NCBI RefSeq assembly: GCF_007830065.1
Contig: NZ_VLKK01000022.1
Coordinates: 1 to 45,750, forward strand
DNA from: Sphingobium wenxiniae
Lineage (GTDB): Bacteria > Pseudomonadota > Alphaproteobacteria > Sphingomonadales > Sphingomonadaceae
Direction of reading: 5' to 3'
DNA: 45,750 bases
Shown here: positions 17,414 to 26,503 of the stretch, one piece after another
Layout of the letters: each line of letters opens with the position of its first letter
Position numbering within the stretch: the first letter of the stretch is position 1
Translations under genes and position numbers: made by a program
The notes under the pieces: model-generated
Seen by the model: only the letters and a program-made list of their open reading frames with translations
Told to the model about the DNA's origin: nothing
The model's database searches: none

Positions 17414-18373
17414 TCAATGCGTGATGTCTTCGATGAGGTATGTGTCATTTTCGCGACCGATCAGGCGCGCTACGCTCTCCACGCGGCGTCCTGCCTTGGT
17501 CCGCTTGATGTAAACGATGACGTTAATTGCCTGCGTGATTGCCCGGTAGGGGATGCGCTGCGTTACCTCGCCGATCAGGTCTTCAAGGCGAGTAAGCCCC
17601 TCCATGGCGCTATTGGCGTGGATGGTCGCAAGCCCCCCCGGATGGCCGGTGTTCCATGCTTTCAACAAATCGAGTGCCGATCCGTCGCGCACCTCGCCGA
17701 TAATGATCCGATCTGGACGCAATCGCAGACTGTCGCGGACTAGATCGGTCATGGTGACGGGCGGGAAGCTCGTTTTTGTCAGCAGCTCCACCTTATCCGC
17801 TGCGGAGCATTGAAGCTCGGCCGTGTCCTCGATCAGGAAAACGCGGTCTTCCGAAAATGGCGGTAAGGCGAGGATGGCGTTCGCCAGCGTCGTCTTGCCC
17901 GATCCTGTGCCGCCGACAATCAGCATGTTTTCGTGATCCTCGGCCGCTTTGCGAAGCGCGCTGGCCTGCGCGTCGGACATGATTCCGCCCTCGACGTAGT
18001 TTTCCAGCGTGAACACTACCTCGGGCCGCTTGCGTATCGCGAAGCAAGCGTTGCGCGCGATCGGCGGGAACTCGCCCTGAAACCGCTCGCCAGTTTCCGG
18101 CAATGTGGCGCTGACGCGGGGACTATCCCGCGTCACGACAACGCCCGCGTGGTCGGCGAGCAATCGCAAGATGCGCTCGGCGTCGGCCGATGTCATATCG
18201 TGGCCGCTGTATTCTCTGCCGGTGCCGATCCGATCGACCCAGATTTTGCCGTCTGGGTTGACCATGACCTCGACCACCAGGCGCTCGGCCAGCGCGCTTG
18301 CGATGACGGGGCCTAGTGACTGTCGAAGGGCTGCGGCTTTGCGATCCAAGCCGATGACGTTTTGCTGAGCCAT
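17414..18373 (-). CDS. trbB: TrbB/VirB11-family secretion ATPase
   Basis: A 319-residue hexameric traffic ATPase. Walker A is LIVGGTGSGKTTLANAI (about residue 150), the Asp box is VFLIEDTAEL, Walker B is RIIIGEVRDGSALDLLKAWN, and the His box is HPGGLATIHANS. This is the full-length VirB11/TrbB pattern. It stands between topB and the operator-carrying gap before trbC. AAGGA lies 9 bp before the ATG at 18373. Confidence 0.95.
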   Translation of the reverse strand: MAQQNVIGLDRKAAALRQSLGPVIASALAERLVVEVMVNPDGKIWVDRIGTGREYSGHDMTSADAERILRLLADHAGVVVTRDSPRVSATLPETGERFQGEFPPIARNACFAIRKRPEVVFTLENYVEGGIMSDAQASALRKAAEDHENMLIVGGTGSGKTTLANAILALPPFSEDRVFLIEDTAELQCSAADKVELLTKTSFPPVTMTDLVRDSLRLRPDRIIIGEVRDGSALDLLKAWNTGHPGGLATIHANSAMEGLTRLEDLIGEVTQRIPYRAITQAINVIVYIKRTKAGRRVESVARLIGRENDTYLIEDITH

Positions 18374-18380
18374 GCTGATA

Positions 18381-20363
18381 TTATCCTTCGGTTCGGGGCG
18401 TGCCGTGCGCGTCTAGGAACGCCTTGCAGGCGGCAAAATCGGTGCGGTAGCTGGATGGGAGCGGAACGCCCTTCTTGCGGCTGATGGTCTCGGCCGCTTT
18501 CATCATGGGTGCGGTCGGTGCTGCGGTGCCGAACGCGGTTGTCGGCTCGGCCTTTCGTAGAATCTCGATCAAGCTGCGCGTCTGCGCCGCGACTTCCTGC
18601 ACGAACGTATCGACGCTGATCCCGCCTGAAAGGATCTCGTCTATGCGACTTTCCCAAACCGCGGTCGTTCCCGGATCGACCAACGCGGGCGCGACCTTAT
18701 GCAGCAAAGCGAAAACGGCCATGCCTGCCTGTGTGGGATAGAGCTTCCCGGCCTTGACCATCAACAAGCCCTGATCCTTCAAACCGCTTATCACGGTGTC
18801 GCGGGTCGCCTGTGTGCCGATGCCTTTGGCGTCCTTCAGGCGCTCCTTCAGCGCCGGGTCGGTGATGAACTGCGCGGCGTTTTTCATCGCCTTGATAAGC
18901 GTGCCTTCGTTGAACCGCTCGGGCGCGCGGGTGGTCTTCTCGGCGAGCTGGGCCGTTCTGATCGTGGCGGCGCTGCCGTCCTCGATCGCGGGAAGCTCGT
19001 CGCCCTCGTCCTTTGCTCGGTCCCCTTCCCCGGTTGTGTCGCGAAGCGCACGCCAACCCGGGACGATCGGAACCGTCCCCTTGGTCGCATAGGTGGCTTC
19101 GCCGATCGCGAGCGACATACTCGTCTCGGAATACTCATAATCGGCTGAGACCGATTGCAGGAACAGGCGAGCGATCACGTCGAACAGGCGCCGCTCGTCG
19201 GCGCTGAGCGCGTCATAGACCGTCGGAAGGGTATCGAGCGTCTTGGGGTTCGGGATTATGGCGTGATGGCTCTCGCCGCCTAACCCGGCGTCGGAAAAGA
19301 CGCCCTGCTTTCCCGTGCGGATCGTTGCGAGGGCGGGCGCGGCGTCCTTCCACGGGCCAAACTCGCCAAGCGCGGCGGTGATGTCCTGCGCGGCCGGTAT
19401 CAATGCCTCGGGCAGGAACCGGGTCTCGGCGCGGGGGTAGGTCGTTATCTTGTGCTGGTCATATAGCGCCTGCGCCACCTCCATGACCTTCGATGCGGTC
19501 CAGCCCCAACGGCCCGCAACCTCCTGCAACGTCGATAGATCGGGCGGCTTCGGCCCGGCCTTCTTCTTGCGGTTCGTCGCGACGACAAGCGCCCCGCTCT
19601 GCCCGATCGCGGCGGCGACTGCGGCCTCGCCCTGGGCGCGATCGGTGACGGGCGGCTTGTCGGGGTGGTGCGTTAGAACGACCTCCCGCCCGCCTGCCTG
19701 CACAGTGGCCGCGATCCCGTAGCTGGTCGCTGGCTTGAATCGCTGGATTGCGATTTCGCGGATGCAGACGATTCCGAGGGTCGGCGTGCGAACGCGGCCG
19801 ATTCCAAGGATGGCCTTCACGCCGGGCGGGATAAGCGCGATCGTCGCGGCGCGGGTGAGTGAGAGATTATAGACCTGATCGGCGCGCTCGCGGGCAAGTC
19901 CTGCCTCATAGAGCCGTCGATAGTCGTTATTGGGGCGAAGCGCCGCGAACGCCTCTTTCAAGCTGCCGGCGTCTTCGCTGGTGAACATTGCGCGCATGAC
20001 TTCGCCCCGGAAGCCAAGGGCCTCGACAATCTCCGTCCCGATCACTTGGCCCTCACGGTCGCAATCGGTCGCAATGATGACGCGATCCGCGCCTTTCAAA
20101 GCGGTCGCAATCGCCTTGCGCTTGCGCTCCTGCTGCTGGGTCCGCTCGGCCGTCTCGCCGATCGTCGGCACCTTCTTGAACTGATCGGGGAGCAATAGGT
20201 GGAAGCCCTGCCATAGCTTCCAATCGGCGTTGTAGGTCTCAGGGTCGGCAAGGGTGAAAAGATGCCCCTGTGCTGGCAGAACGTCGCCGTGGCTGGTGCC
20301 GATCGCCGATCTGATATTCTCGGCTTGGCTCGGCTTTTCGCAAATCACAATGCTGCGCGTCAT
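18381..20363 (-). CDS. topB: DNA topoisomerase III (type IA)
   Basis: A 660-residue type IA topoisomerase. The Toprim domain is N-terminal (IVICEKPSQAENI and IIATDCDREGQVIG), and the active-site Tyr is in TTYPRAETRFLPE (about residue 310). The VRTPTLGIVCIRE and GIGTQATRDTVI motifs are also present. C-terminal zinc fingers are absent. TraE of RP4 is a comparable plasmid enzyme; it probably removes catenanes and unwinds DNA during replication and transfer. The start MTRSIV at 20363 makes an ATGA overlap with traG, so both are translated together. Confidence 0.95.
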   Translation of the reverse strand: MTRSIVICEKPSQAENIRSAIGTSHGDVLPAQGHLFTLADPETYNADWKLWQGFHLLLPDQFKKVPTIGETAERTQQQERKRKAIATALKGADRVIIATDCDREGQVIGTEIVEALGFRGEVMRAMFTSEDAGSLKEAFAALRPNNDYRRLYEAGLARERADQVYNLSLTRAATIALIPPGVKAILGIGRVRTPTLGIVCIREIAIQRFKPATSYGIAATVQAGGREVVLTHHPDKPPVTDRAQGEAAVAAAIGQSGALVVATNRKKKAGPKPPDLSTLQEVAGRWGWTASKVMEVAQALYDQHKITTYPRAETRFLPEALIPAAQDITAALGEFGPWKDAAPALATIRTGKQGVFSDAGLGGESHHAIIPNPKTLDTLPTVYDALSADERRLFDVIARLFLQSVSADYEYSETSMSLAIGEATYATKGTVPIVPGWRALRDTTGEGDRAKDEGDELPAIEDGSAATIRTAQLAEKTTRAPERFNEGTLIKAMKNAAQFITDPALKERLKDAKGIGTQATRDTVISGLKDQGLLMVKAGKLYPTQAGMAVFALLHKVAPALVDPGTTAVWESRIDEILSGGISVDTFVQEVAAQTRSLIEILRKAEPTTAFGTAAPTAPMMKAAETISRKKGVPLPSSYRTDFAACKAFLDAHGTPRTEG

Positions 20364-22420
20364 GCCCAATCGTCCTCGTCCTGCATCGCGCTCAACGTGA
20401 TGTCGTCGATAGAAAGCTCTGATGGCACGGAAGCGGCTGCGGTCGTGCTGGCGCTGCCATAGTCGGAAGCGGCGGGGCGCTTCGACTTGTCACTCTCGGT
20501 TGTGGTGGCCTCGGCCTCCCTCGCCGTAGCGTTCCGCTGGGCTTCGCTGAGCGCAGCTTGATCGACGGGAATGGATGCCATCGGCGTCGTTTCGTCGAAT
20601 GGCAAAGCCGATCGAACGCCTAGCCAATCGTTCGCGACCGTTGCCGTAGGCCGGTCCATAGTCGCTTGCGACTGCTTGAACGTGGCCCGCTTCTTGCCGT
20701 GAAAATCGACCGCGATCGTCTTAAAATAGGGGTCTTCGTAGTGCTTGATCTTATCGGCGATGAAGGGCTTGGCGTTGTTGACGAACACGAACTCTTTGGT
20801 GGTTGCCAGCCCTCGAACGTGCTGCTCGCCGAGAATATAACGCTCCTGCTCGCCAAGGGACGTGCTGCGGTTGCCCTTGTGAAAGAGGCTGCGCGGGTCG
20901 CTAAAGCTCTCGCGGTATTCCAAATGTTTGCCCGCGCGCTCGATGATGCTTTTGATAGATTTCGGCTCACTGGTCGAGAATGAGACCGTGATGTGCATGT
21001 TGTCGAAAATCGACGTGTGAACACCATATTTGCCGAACACGTCATTGAAGCTCTGGCAAAAGAGCTGGCAAGTGATGCCATAGCCCGCCATTTCACCAAG
21101 GGCGTTCTCAATGAATGGCAAGCCGCCTAGCTTTGGAAACTCGTCCAGCATCAATAGCAGGCGGTGGTTTTTCACGCGGCCCCGGCTGTCGTAGTCGATG
21201 TCTTCCATGAGGCTGTTGATCGACTGACGCAGGAACACCCGCACCAAAAATGCGAGCCGGTCGGCGTGCGCCTGGGGCGTGATAAGATAGAAACTGACCG
21301 GATTTTTCGAGCAAACGAGGTCGCCGATCATGAAGTCAGACGCGCTCGTTGCGTATGCGACAAGCGGGTCAGCAAAGAGGGTCAAGGCTGATTGGGCGGT
21401 GCCTAGCACGCTCGATCGCACCTTAACGTCCATGCTCATAAGCGCGGTCGCGCCAAGATTGATTTCGGGATGGTTGGTCGGCGCTGGCGGGCCTTGAAGC
21501 TCGCGCCCGTCCTCCGTCTTCGGATACTCAAAATAGTGCTTCGTGTGCAGCATCGCCGTAATCGTCGGCTCGATGTCGATCAGCAGGCGACGGACATAGG
21601 CAAGGTTCTTGTTCTTGTCCTCGGCGGTGTAGAGAACGTGCAGGATCACCCCGACGAAAAACTGGCTCGCCGACAAATCCCAGAAGCTAAGATCGCCTGC
21701 CTTTGACCCTAGCGGATCGACAAGCACACCCACGACATTCTGAATGTCGGCAATCTCGCGCTCGCCCTTCCGAACCTCGAAAAGCGGGTTCCATCGCGCG
21801 GTGTTCCGATCGGTTGGAGCGAAATAGAGAACGTGACTGAACCGCTTTCGATGGTCCGCCGTGATATGCCATATCTCGCCCTTACGATCGTAGGCGAACA
21901 AGCTGCCCTCCCAACTGAGGGCCGATGGGATGACGTGGCCCACGCCTTTGCCCGATCGGGAAGCGCCGACGACTAAGCTATGCTCGACGCCGCGATAGGT
22001 GAGGCGATAGCCCTCGTACATGCCGAGAACGCGCCCGCGCGCCTCCTGCTTCGGGTCGATCAACTCGGCCCTCTTTGCGTCTTGAAGCGTCCCCCATGCG
22101 TCCAATCCGAACTGCTGGATTTTGGGCTTCTGTCTGCGCGAAAGGCCGATAATTCCGGCGATAGGTAGCATCGCAATCGCGAAGCCAAGGGCCTCGGAAA
22201 GGCCGAAGGCTTGGCGATAATATTTGCCGAACGACACTTCCCACGAAAGGATTTTCCACGGCGCATAGAAGCGGCGAGGCCCGGCGTCGTACCATCCCGG
22301 CCCGAACTCTCGCGGATAGTTGAACGTCGCGGCAAGGTGCTGGGTTGAAACCGAAAGGCCCAAAAGCATTGCGGCACCCGCGCCCGCCAGTAGCTTCTTC
22401 CTGTGCTTGGCGATGTCCAT
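20360..22420 (-). CDS. traG: TraG/VirD4-family type IV coupling protein
   Basis: A 686-residue coupling protein. It has N-terminal membrane segments (residues 11-30 and about 75-95), Walker A LVVGASRSGKGVGHVIPS (about residue 153) and Walker B LLLMLDEFPKLGGLPFIENA (about residue 430). It recruits the relaxase-DNA complex to the Trb channel. The C-terminal tail (residues 600-686) is acidic and low complexity and may contact the relaxase. It starts 12 bp after the relaxase stop. Confidence 0.95.
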   Translation of the reverse strand: MDIAKHRKKLLAGAGAAMLLGLSVSTQHLAATFNYPREFGPGWYDAGPRRFYAPWKILSWEVSFGKYYRQAFGLSEALGFAIAMLPIAGIIGLSRRQKPKIQQFGLDAWGTLQDAKRAELIDPKQEARGRVLGMYEGYRLTYRGVEHSLVVGASRSGKGVGHVIPSALSWEGSLFAYDRKGEIWHITADHRKRFSHVLYFAPTDRNTARWNPLFEVRKGEREIADIQNVVGVLVDPLGSKAGDLSFWDLSASQFFVGVILHVLYTAEDKNKNLAYVRRLLIDIEPTITAMLHTKHYFEYPKTEDGRELQGPPAPTNHPEINLGATALMSMDVKVRSSVLGTAQSALTLFADPLVAYATSASDFMIGDLVCSKNPVSFYLITPQAHADRLAFLVRVFLRQSINSLMEDIDYDSRGRVKNHRLLLMLDEFPKLGGLPFIENALGEMAGYGITCQLFCQSFNDVFGKYGVHTSIFDNMHITVSFSTSEPKSIKSIIERAGKHLEYRESFSDPRSLFHKGNRSTSLGEQERYILGEQHVRGLATTKEFVFVNNAKPFIADKIKHYEDPYFKTIAVDFHGKKRATFKQSQATMDRPTATVANDWLGVRSALPFDETTPMASIPVDQAALSEAQRNATAREAEATTTESDKSKRPAASDYGSASTTAAASVPSELSIDDITLSAMQDEDDWA

Positions 22421-22432
22421 TGGTGGTCCTCT

Positions 22433-23914
22433 CTAACGGGTGAAGCCGCGCCCGAGTTTAATGCTCTGAACCTTGGCCCGCGCCTGCTGTATTTGCTGGG
22501 CCGAAACGCGCGAAAGCGTGTTCTGGGTAGCGGCATCGACACGGCGCAAAACCTGCGTGGCGTCGCGCGCATTGATGGGACGGCTGACGGATTTAAGGCC
22601 AAGCTGCTCCGCGATCTCGACGCGCTCTCGAACGCGCTCAACCGTGACAAGCCGCTTCTCTATTCGTCGAATTTTACGGTCAAGGTTACGATTTTGCTGC
22701 TTGGCTGGCTGGGCGGCTTTGGTAGCCTGATCGACACGCCCAAGAATGTGCGACCGTCCCTGCTCGCTGCGTAGCCAATCCTCTCGAACCTTCACACCGG
22801 CCCTTGCTCTGGCAAGCTCCCGTCTTGCTCGATCCATCGCATGAACCTCGACGATCTTCGCCCAAATCGCGCGCTGCGGATTGCGAAGGAAACTCGCGAG
22901 TGTCGTGCGCTTTGCGGCGGTCGCCTTTGTCCGTGCCTTGGTCCGTTCAAGGTCGCGCTGCGCGTCTCTCAGGCGAGCGCGAGCGTCGGATATGACCTCG
23001 CGGCGAACGTCCGAAGGCTTGACGAGCGGCGGGACCGGTATTGCTTTCTGCTCTGCTTTCCAGCCCGCAATCTGACGGCGAAGGCTGGAGTCATAGTCTG
23101 CCAGTTCCTTCTTGATGCCGTCGATTCCGGTCTCACGCTGGGGCAGCATTTTCGCGAGTTTGTCGTCCATCGACGTGATGGATTTGGCAAGCTCGGCCCG
23201 CTCCGCGTTCGATGCCTTCACGGCGCGGTTTATCTCGCCGCGCTCGCTGCGTTCGCCGTTGCGCTCGATCGCGCTGGCGGTCGGGCCAAGGTGAATTGTG
23301 GCCTCGCGCTCTAGCCCCTGATCCTCAAGGCTCTTGTGGCTGACCTTGGGCGCGTCGGGTCCAAGCGCCTTCGCTAGGTGCCGGTTCTGAACCTCGGCCC
23401 ATTGCTCGCGCCACTCGGCGAGCTGCTCGCGCTTGTCCCAAGCGCGTTCCTTATTCCCAAAGCCCGCCTCGTCCACCGTTCGGGTGGTGAGCATTATGTG
23501 GGCGTGATGGTTCCGCTGGTCGCCGTGCGGATCGGGTGTGTGAATGGCAACGTCTGCGATCATGCCCTTATCGACGAAGGCGCTTTGAACGAACTCGCGC
23601 ACAAGCTCCTGGCGCTGTTCGGCCGATAGCTCATGTGGGAGCGAGACTTGCACCTCTCGCGCCACGCGGGCGTCGCTGCGGCCCTCTGCGGCCTCGACGG
23701 CGTTCCATAGTGCGCTGCGGTCTGCGAACGCCTCTGGCGCGCCTTCTGGGAGCATTATTTCGGTATGCTCCACACCGCCCCTAGCGCGGTAGTCGAACGG
23801 CATTTCTAGCCGCTCGTCGCTCAGACGCTCGCCAGCACGGTAGGCGGCGGCGGCGACTGCGCTGCGACCGTCCGACCGTTTGATGACCTGTGCTGAAAAC
23901 CGATATTGCGCCAC
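22433..23914 (-). CDS. MobA/MobL-type (MOBQ) conjugative relaxase
   Basis: A 493-residue relaxase. The N-terminus AQYRFSAQVIKRSDGRSAV then AAAAYRAGERL holds the likely catalytic Tyr (about residue 26). The metal-binding histidines are in NHHAHIMLTTR (about residue 140). The C-terminal 270 residues are charged and helical, with no helicase or primase domain, unlike the long TraA of Ti plasmids. It nicks oriT and stays bound to the 5' end. The gene points away from oriT at 24042-24069, which is the expected layout. Confidence 0.92.
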   Translation of the reverse strand: MAQYRFSAQVIKRSDGRSAVAAAAYRAGERLSDERLEMPFDYRARGGVEHTEIMLPEGAPEAFADRSALWNAVEAAEGRSDARVAREVQVSLPHELSAEQRQELVREFVQSAFVDKGMIADVAIHTPDPHGDQRNHHAHIMLTTRTVDEAGFGNKERAWDKREQLAEWREQWAEVQNRHLAKALGPDAPKVSHKSLEDQGLEREATIHLGPTASAIERNGERSERGEINRAVKASNAERAELAKSITSMDDKLAKMLPQRETGIDGIKKELADYDSSLRRQIAGWKAEQKAIPVPPLVKPSDVRREVISDARARLRDAQRDLERTKARTKATAAKRTTLASFLRNPQRAIWAKIVEVHAMDRARRELARARAGVKVREDWLRSEQGRSHILGRVDQATKAAQPAKQQNRNLDRKIRRIEKRLVTVERVRERVEIAEQLGLKSVSRPINARDATQVLRRVDAATQNTLSRVSAQQIQQARAKVQSIKLGRGFTR

Positions 23915-24041
23915 GCCGGTTGCCTTCTCGTCTGCTTCCTACTTCGCGCCCGCTGGCGCTGGGATCGCTAAGGGGCTTGCCCCTTGGCTCAATCGCCCCA
24001 CGGCGGTTGATGTCTCGCCGCGCCTGCGGCGGGACCGCACC

Positions 24042-24069
24042 GTTGCGAAGCAATGTGTAAGTGCGCCAT
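24042..24069 (+). other. oriT: Origin of transfer (oriT), RSF1010-like nick region
   Basis: The stretch GTAAGTGCGCCAT at 24057-24069 matches the known RSF1010/IncQ nick region (GTAAGTGCG, cut, CCC). As in RSF1010, a small inverted repeat with a GAA loop stands just upstream: TTGC-GAA-GCAA at 24043-24053. By analogy the nick falls between 24065 and 24066 on the + strand. The + strand rightward of 24066 would then enter the recipient first. A second hairpin (AAGGGG-CTTG-CCCCTT) lies upstream at 23970-23985. It sits between the divergent relaxase gene and a small + strand gene. Confidence 0.8.
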
Positions 24070-24150
24070 TCGCATGGAGCTTACAAGACTTATCGACCTT
24101 GACGGGTTCCTTTGATAGAAAGGGAGCCGTCGAATCTGCGAAGGGCTTGC

Positions 24151-24576
24151 ATGGCGCTTGATCTGGAAAACATCGCCGACATCGAAAAGGCGAAGGCGGT
24201 TGCTCAAGCTCGACAGGAACGGGCTGAGGCTTTGGCGCGCAAGGGTATGCGTCGCCGGGCTACTCGCGCCCGCATCATCATCGGCGGCGCGATCCTTGCT
24301 GAACTTCGCGAAAACCCCTCCGATCGCGCCTTCGCCGATCGCATCGTTGCGATCCTCGACGACCGCGTTTTCCGCGATCAGGACCGGGACGATCTGCGCC
24401 ACCTTCTCAACGTCCCGGTCCCTGAGATTGTCGCTTCTGAGGCTGGCGCGCCCTTGTCCTCGGACCTTCCCGATTTCGCTTCTCTGGAAGCCCTTGCCGC
24501 CAAAATCCCGCGATCTGTGGCTGACCTTGATCCGGATTTTTCCGACGTGCGGCATCTTCTCAATCGAGACCAATGA
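24151..24576 (+). CDS. Small mobilisation-type protein, possibly MobC/TraC-like
   Basis: A 141-residue protein that begins MALDLENIADIEKAKAVAQ. It has an N-terminal coiled-coil-like, very basic region (residues 10-35, AQARQERAEALARKGMRR) and a short hydrophobic strand-helix (IIIGGAILAEL). It is the first gene on the entering side of oriT and divergent from the relaxase gene, the usual place of relaxosome accessory proteins. AAGGG stands 6 bp before the ATG at 24151; an earlier in-frame ATG at 24112 is possible. The relaxosome role is inferred from position and composition. Confidence 0.6.
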   Translation: MALDLENIADIEKAKAVAQARQERAEALARKGMRRRATRARIIIGGAILAELRENPSDRAFADRIVAILDDRVFRDQDRDDLRHLLNVPVPEIVASEAGAPLSSDLPDFASLEALAAKIPRSVADLDPDFSDVRHLLNRDQ

Positions 24577-24616
24577 TCGCGCCTCTGCCCTCTCCACTCG
24601 CTGCATCTTCTTTGTC

Positions 24617-25543
24617 CTACTGAGGGGCGCTGCTCGTCTTACCGCTGCGGAGAACAAACATTCCCCCTGCGTCATCCGGCGCGTTATCTGCCCTCTGCTC
24701 TGCGAGGATCGGGGCGCGAAGCGAGGCCAGTTCCGATGCTGCGTCGTCCGGTCTTTCGGATGCCCTGCCCTTCAACGCTGGCTCGATCTGTCGCGTTAGG
24801 TCGATCGCTCTGGCGTCCGCTGGCTCGTCCTGTCCCTCTCGGATCGTGCTTGCCGGATCGAACGCCTCGGCCTGCCCTCCAACAAAAATCGCACCACCCC
24901 CGTCGATAAAATCGCTCTGGTCATTTCCGGCCGTGACGATTGCGCCACCTGGGCCTCTCGTCCTCACGTTGGCGTATCGCGGGCCGGTGTAGAAGCTATG
25001 ATCGCCTATCACTGCGCTAGGCGTCTGTCCCCCAAAGTTCGTAAGCCCGCGTGATACCAAACCGGCGCGCTCTCTGGCTGCGACGATCCGGGGATTTTGG
25101 AAGTAGAGCGCCCCTCCTGTCTCGTCTGCAAGTTCGCCGCGTAATGCCAGCCCTACAATTGCGTCAACACGCGCTCGCGCTGCCGGTGGAGCTGGGGGCA
25201 ATCGCCGCCAGTCGCCGCCATAGCGTGAGACCGGCTCGAACTGCTTAGGCGCGTTCAAAACGGCGTTGACGCTGTTTCCGAAGCGCCCGCTCCCTACTCG
25301 GTTGATGATCGTATAAACGACGGCTGCAATCCCTCGGTCGCCCTGATTTGCGGCCTCGGCATAGGCGACGCGGCCAATCGCTTCTCGGTCGCTCTCATCG
25401 TCAACGCGCACGTTTGCTTTTGCCGCGTTGGCCCTTTGGTCCCGCTCGATCTGGGCGCAGTTCGTGCCGGGTGGGACTGCGGTTGTCGCGGCTTCATTTT
25501 TCAGAACGAGGGTGCAAATGGCGGCGATAGTTAGCGGGTCCAT
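24617..25543 (-). CDS. SleB-type cell wall hydrolase
   Basis: A 308-residue protein with an N-terminal hydrophobic segment (DPLTIAAICTLVLKNEA) and a Hydrolase_2/SleB domain: residues about 50-160 with AIGRVAYAEAANQGDRGIAA, VVYTIINRVGSG and ALYFQNP. Members cleave peptidoglycan glycan strands. On a conjugative plasmid the likely role is to open the wall for the transfer channel. The start at 25543 is chosen because it directly follows the traF stop; the upstream extension is basic shadow sequence. The C-terminal 100 residues are disordered and acidic. Confidence 0.85.
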   Translation of the reverse strand: MDPLTIAAICTLVLKNEAATTAVPPGTNCAQIERDQRANAAKANVRVDDESDREAIGRVAYAEAANQGDRGIAAVVYTIINRVGSGRFGNSVNAVLNAPKQFEPVSRYGGDWRRLPPAPPAARARVDAIVGLALRGELADETGGALYFQNPRIVAARERAGLVSRGLTNFGGQTPSAVIGDHSFYTGPRYANVRTRGPGGAIVTAGNDQSDFIDGGGAIFVGGQAEAFDPASTIREGQDEPADARAIDLTRQIEPALKGRASERPDDAASELASLRAPILAEQRADNAPDDAGGMFVLRSGKTSSAPQ

Positions 25544-25544
25544 T

Positions 25545-26111
25545 TCAGTTCTTTTCCTCTCGGTTTTTGGCGAGCGGGGCGCGCTCTCCATCTGTCCAAA
25601 TTGGGCGGAATGTGCCGATGATGTCGGTCGATCGAACCGGCCCGTAATAGCGGCTATCGTAGCTGTTCGGGATGCGATCGGAGAAAACGAAATACTCGCC
25701 CGCCCTGAGAGTTCGGCAAGCTCGCCAGTGCGGGAGCTGTCGGCCGAAACGATCGGCTTGCACGATCGGCGCGACGGCCCTCCCGTTGATCGCCAAACCG
25801 TCAGGGCCGGTTGTGCAAACGCGGTCCCCCTGCCCTGCTGCGATCTGCTTGATGATCCCGGCGCGGATCAAAGGCGGCATGTGCTCGGCGGCGTAAGGGC
25901 GACCCATTGGCGGGATTTGAAAAGCGATGATCCGGCCTGTCGTGGGTCGCGCTCCGGTTCGGGCATAGTATCCGATTGGCAGGCTCGGGGACGGATTGTG
26001 GATGACGATTGGCCCCGGAAGCGTAGCCGCTACTGTGGCGGCTGCTGCAACCGGAATAAAGCCGATTAGAACGGTCCTGAGCGCGCGGCTGCGCTTCGCG
26101 GTGCTGGTCAC
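25545..26111 (-). CDS. traF: TraF-type S26 signal peptidase for pilin processing
   Basis: A 188-residue membrane-anchored peptidase. The N-terminal helix is TVLIGFIPVAAAATVAATL, the nucleophile Ser is in HNPSPSLPIGYY, the general-base Lys is in GIIKQIAAGQGD, and SDRIPNSYDSRYYGPV follows. In RP4, TraF cyclises the TrbC pilin, and TrbC is present here. It overlaps the ParB-like gene upstream by 4 bp. Confidence 0.92.
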   Translation of the reverse strand: MTSTAKRSRALRTVLIGFIPVAAAATVAATLPGPIVIHNPSPSLPIGYYARTGARPTTGRIIAFQIPPMGRPYAAEHMPPLIRAGIIKQIAAGQGDRVCTTGPDGLAINGRAVAPIVQADRFGRQLPHWRACRTLRAGEYFVFSDRIPNSYDSRYYGPVRSTDIIGTFRPIWTDGERAPLAKNREEKN

Positions 26112-26503
26112 TTGCCTGTGGTCCCTTCTGCTGCCTGTTGGGCTTCCTGCGCCTCTATGAGGTCAAGCATGAGCCGAAAGACTTCGCCCTTCGGGATGCG
26201 ATGCCGATAGGCGTAGTCGTCGAACCGTTCTCGATCCCCATCCCGCAAGCGAAGATTGTAGTGGTCGGGATACTGCGACGGCTGACGCGAACGCTTCTTC
26301 GGCGCTGCCTTCTCGGTCGGCGCGGGCTGTTCGACCTGGGCGAGCTGGCGCGGCTTGTCTGAAACGAAACCGTGCGCCTCGTTGTCGGCTCTTGCCTGCT
26401 CGCGAACCTCGCGGGGCGGGGGGGCGATGTAGTTGCTATCGTCGCCGCCAAAACTGGTGACGCCTGCCAGCTTTGGCGCGGGCTTCTTCGGTTTGTCGGT
26501 CAT
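26108..26503 (-). CDS. ParA partner, candidate centromere-binding protein
   Basis: A 131-residue protein with a disordered, Pro/Lys-rich N-terminal two thirds and a C-terminal segment YNLRLRDGDRERFDDYAYRH then RIPKGEVFRLMLDLI that fits a ribbon-helix-helix fold. It overlaps the parA stop by ATGA. Small ribbon-helix-helix partners with disordered N-termini are typical of type Ib partition systems (ParG-like). The repeat array upstream of parA (27217-27338) would be its target. No ParB-type HTH is present. Confidence 0.65.
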   Translation of the reverse strand: MTDKPKKPAPKLAGVTSFGGDDSNYIAPPPREVREQARADNEAHGFVSDKPRQLAQVEQPAPTEKAAPKKRSRQPSQYPDHYNLRLRDGDRERFDDYAYRHRIPKGEVFRLMLDLIEAQEAQQAAEGTTGK

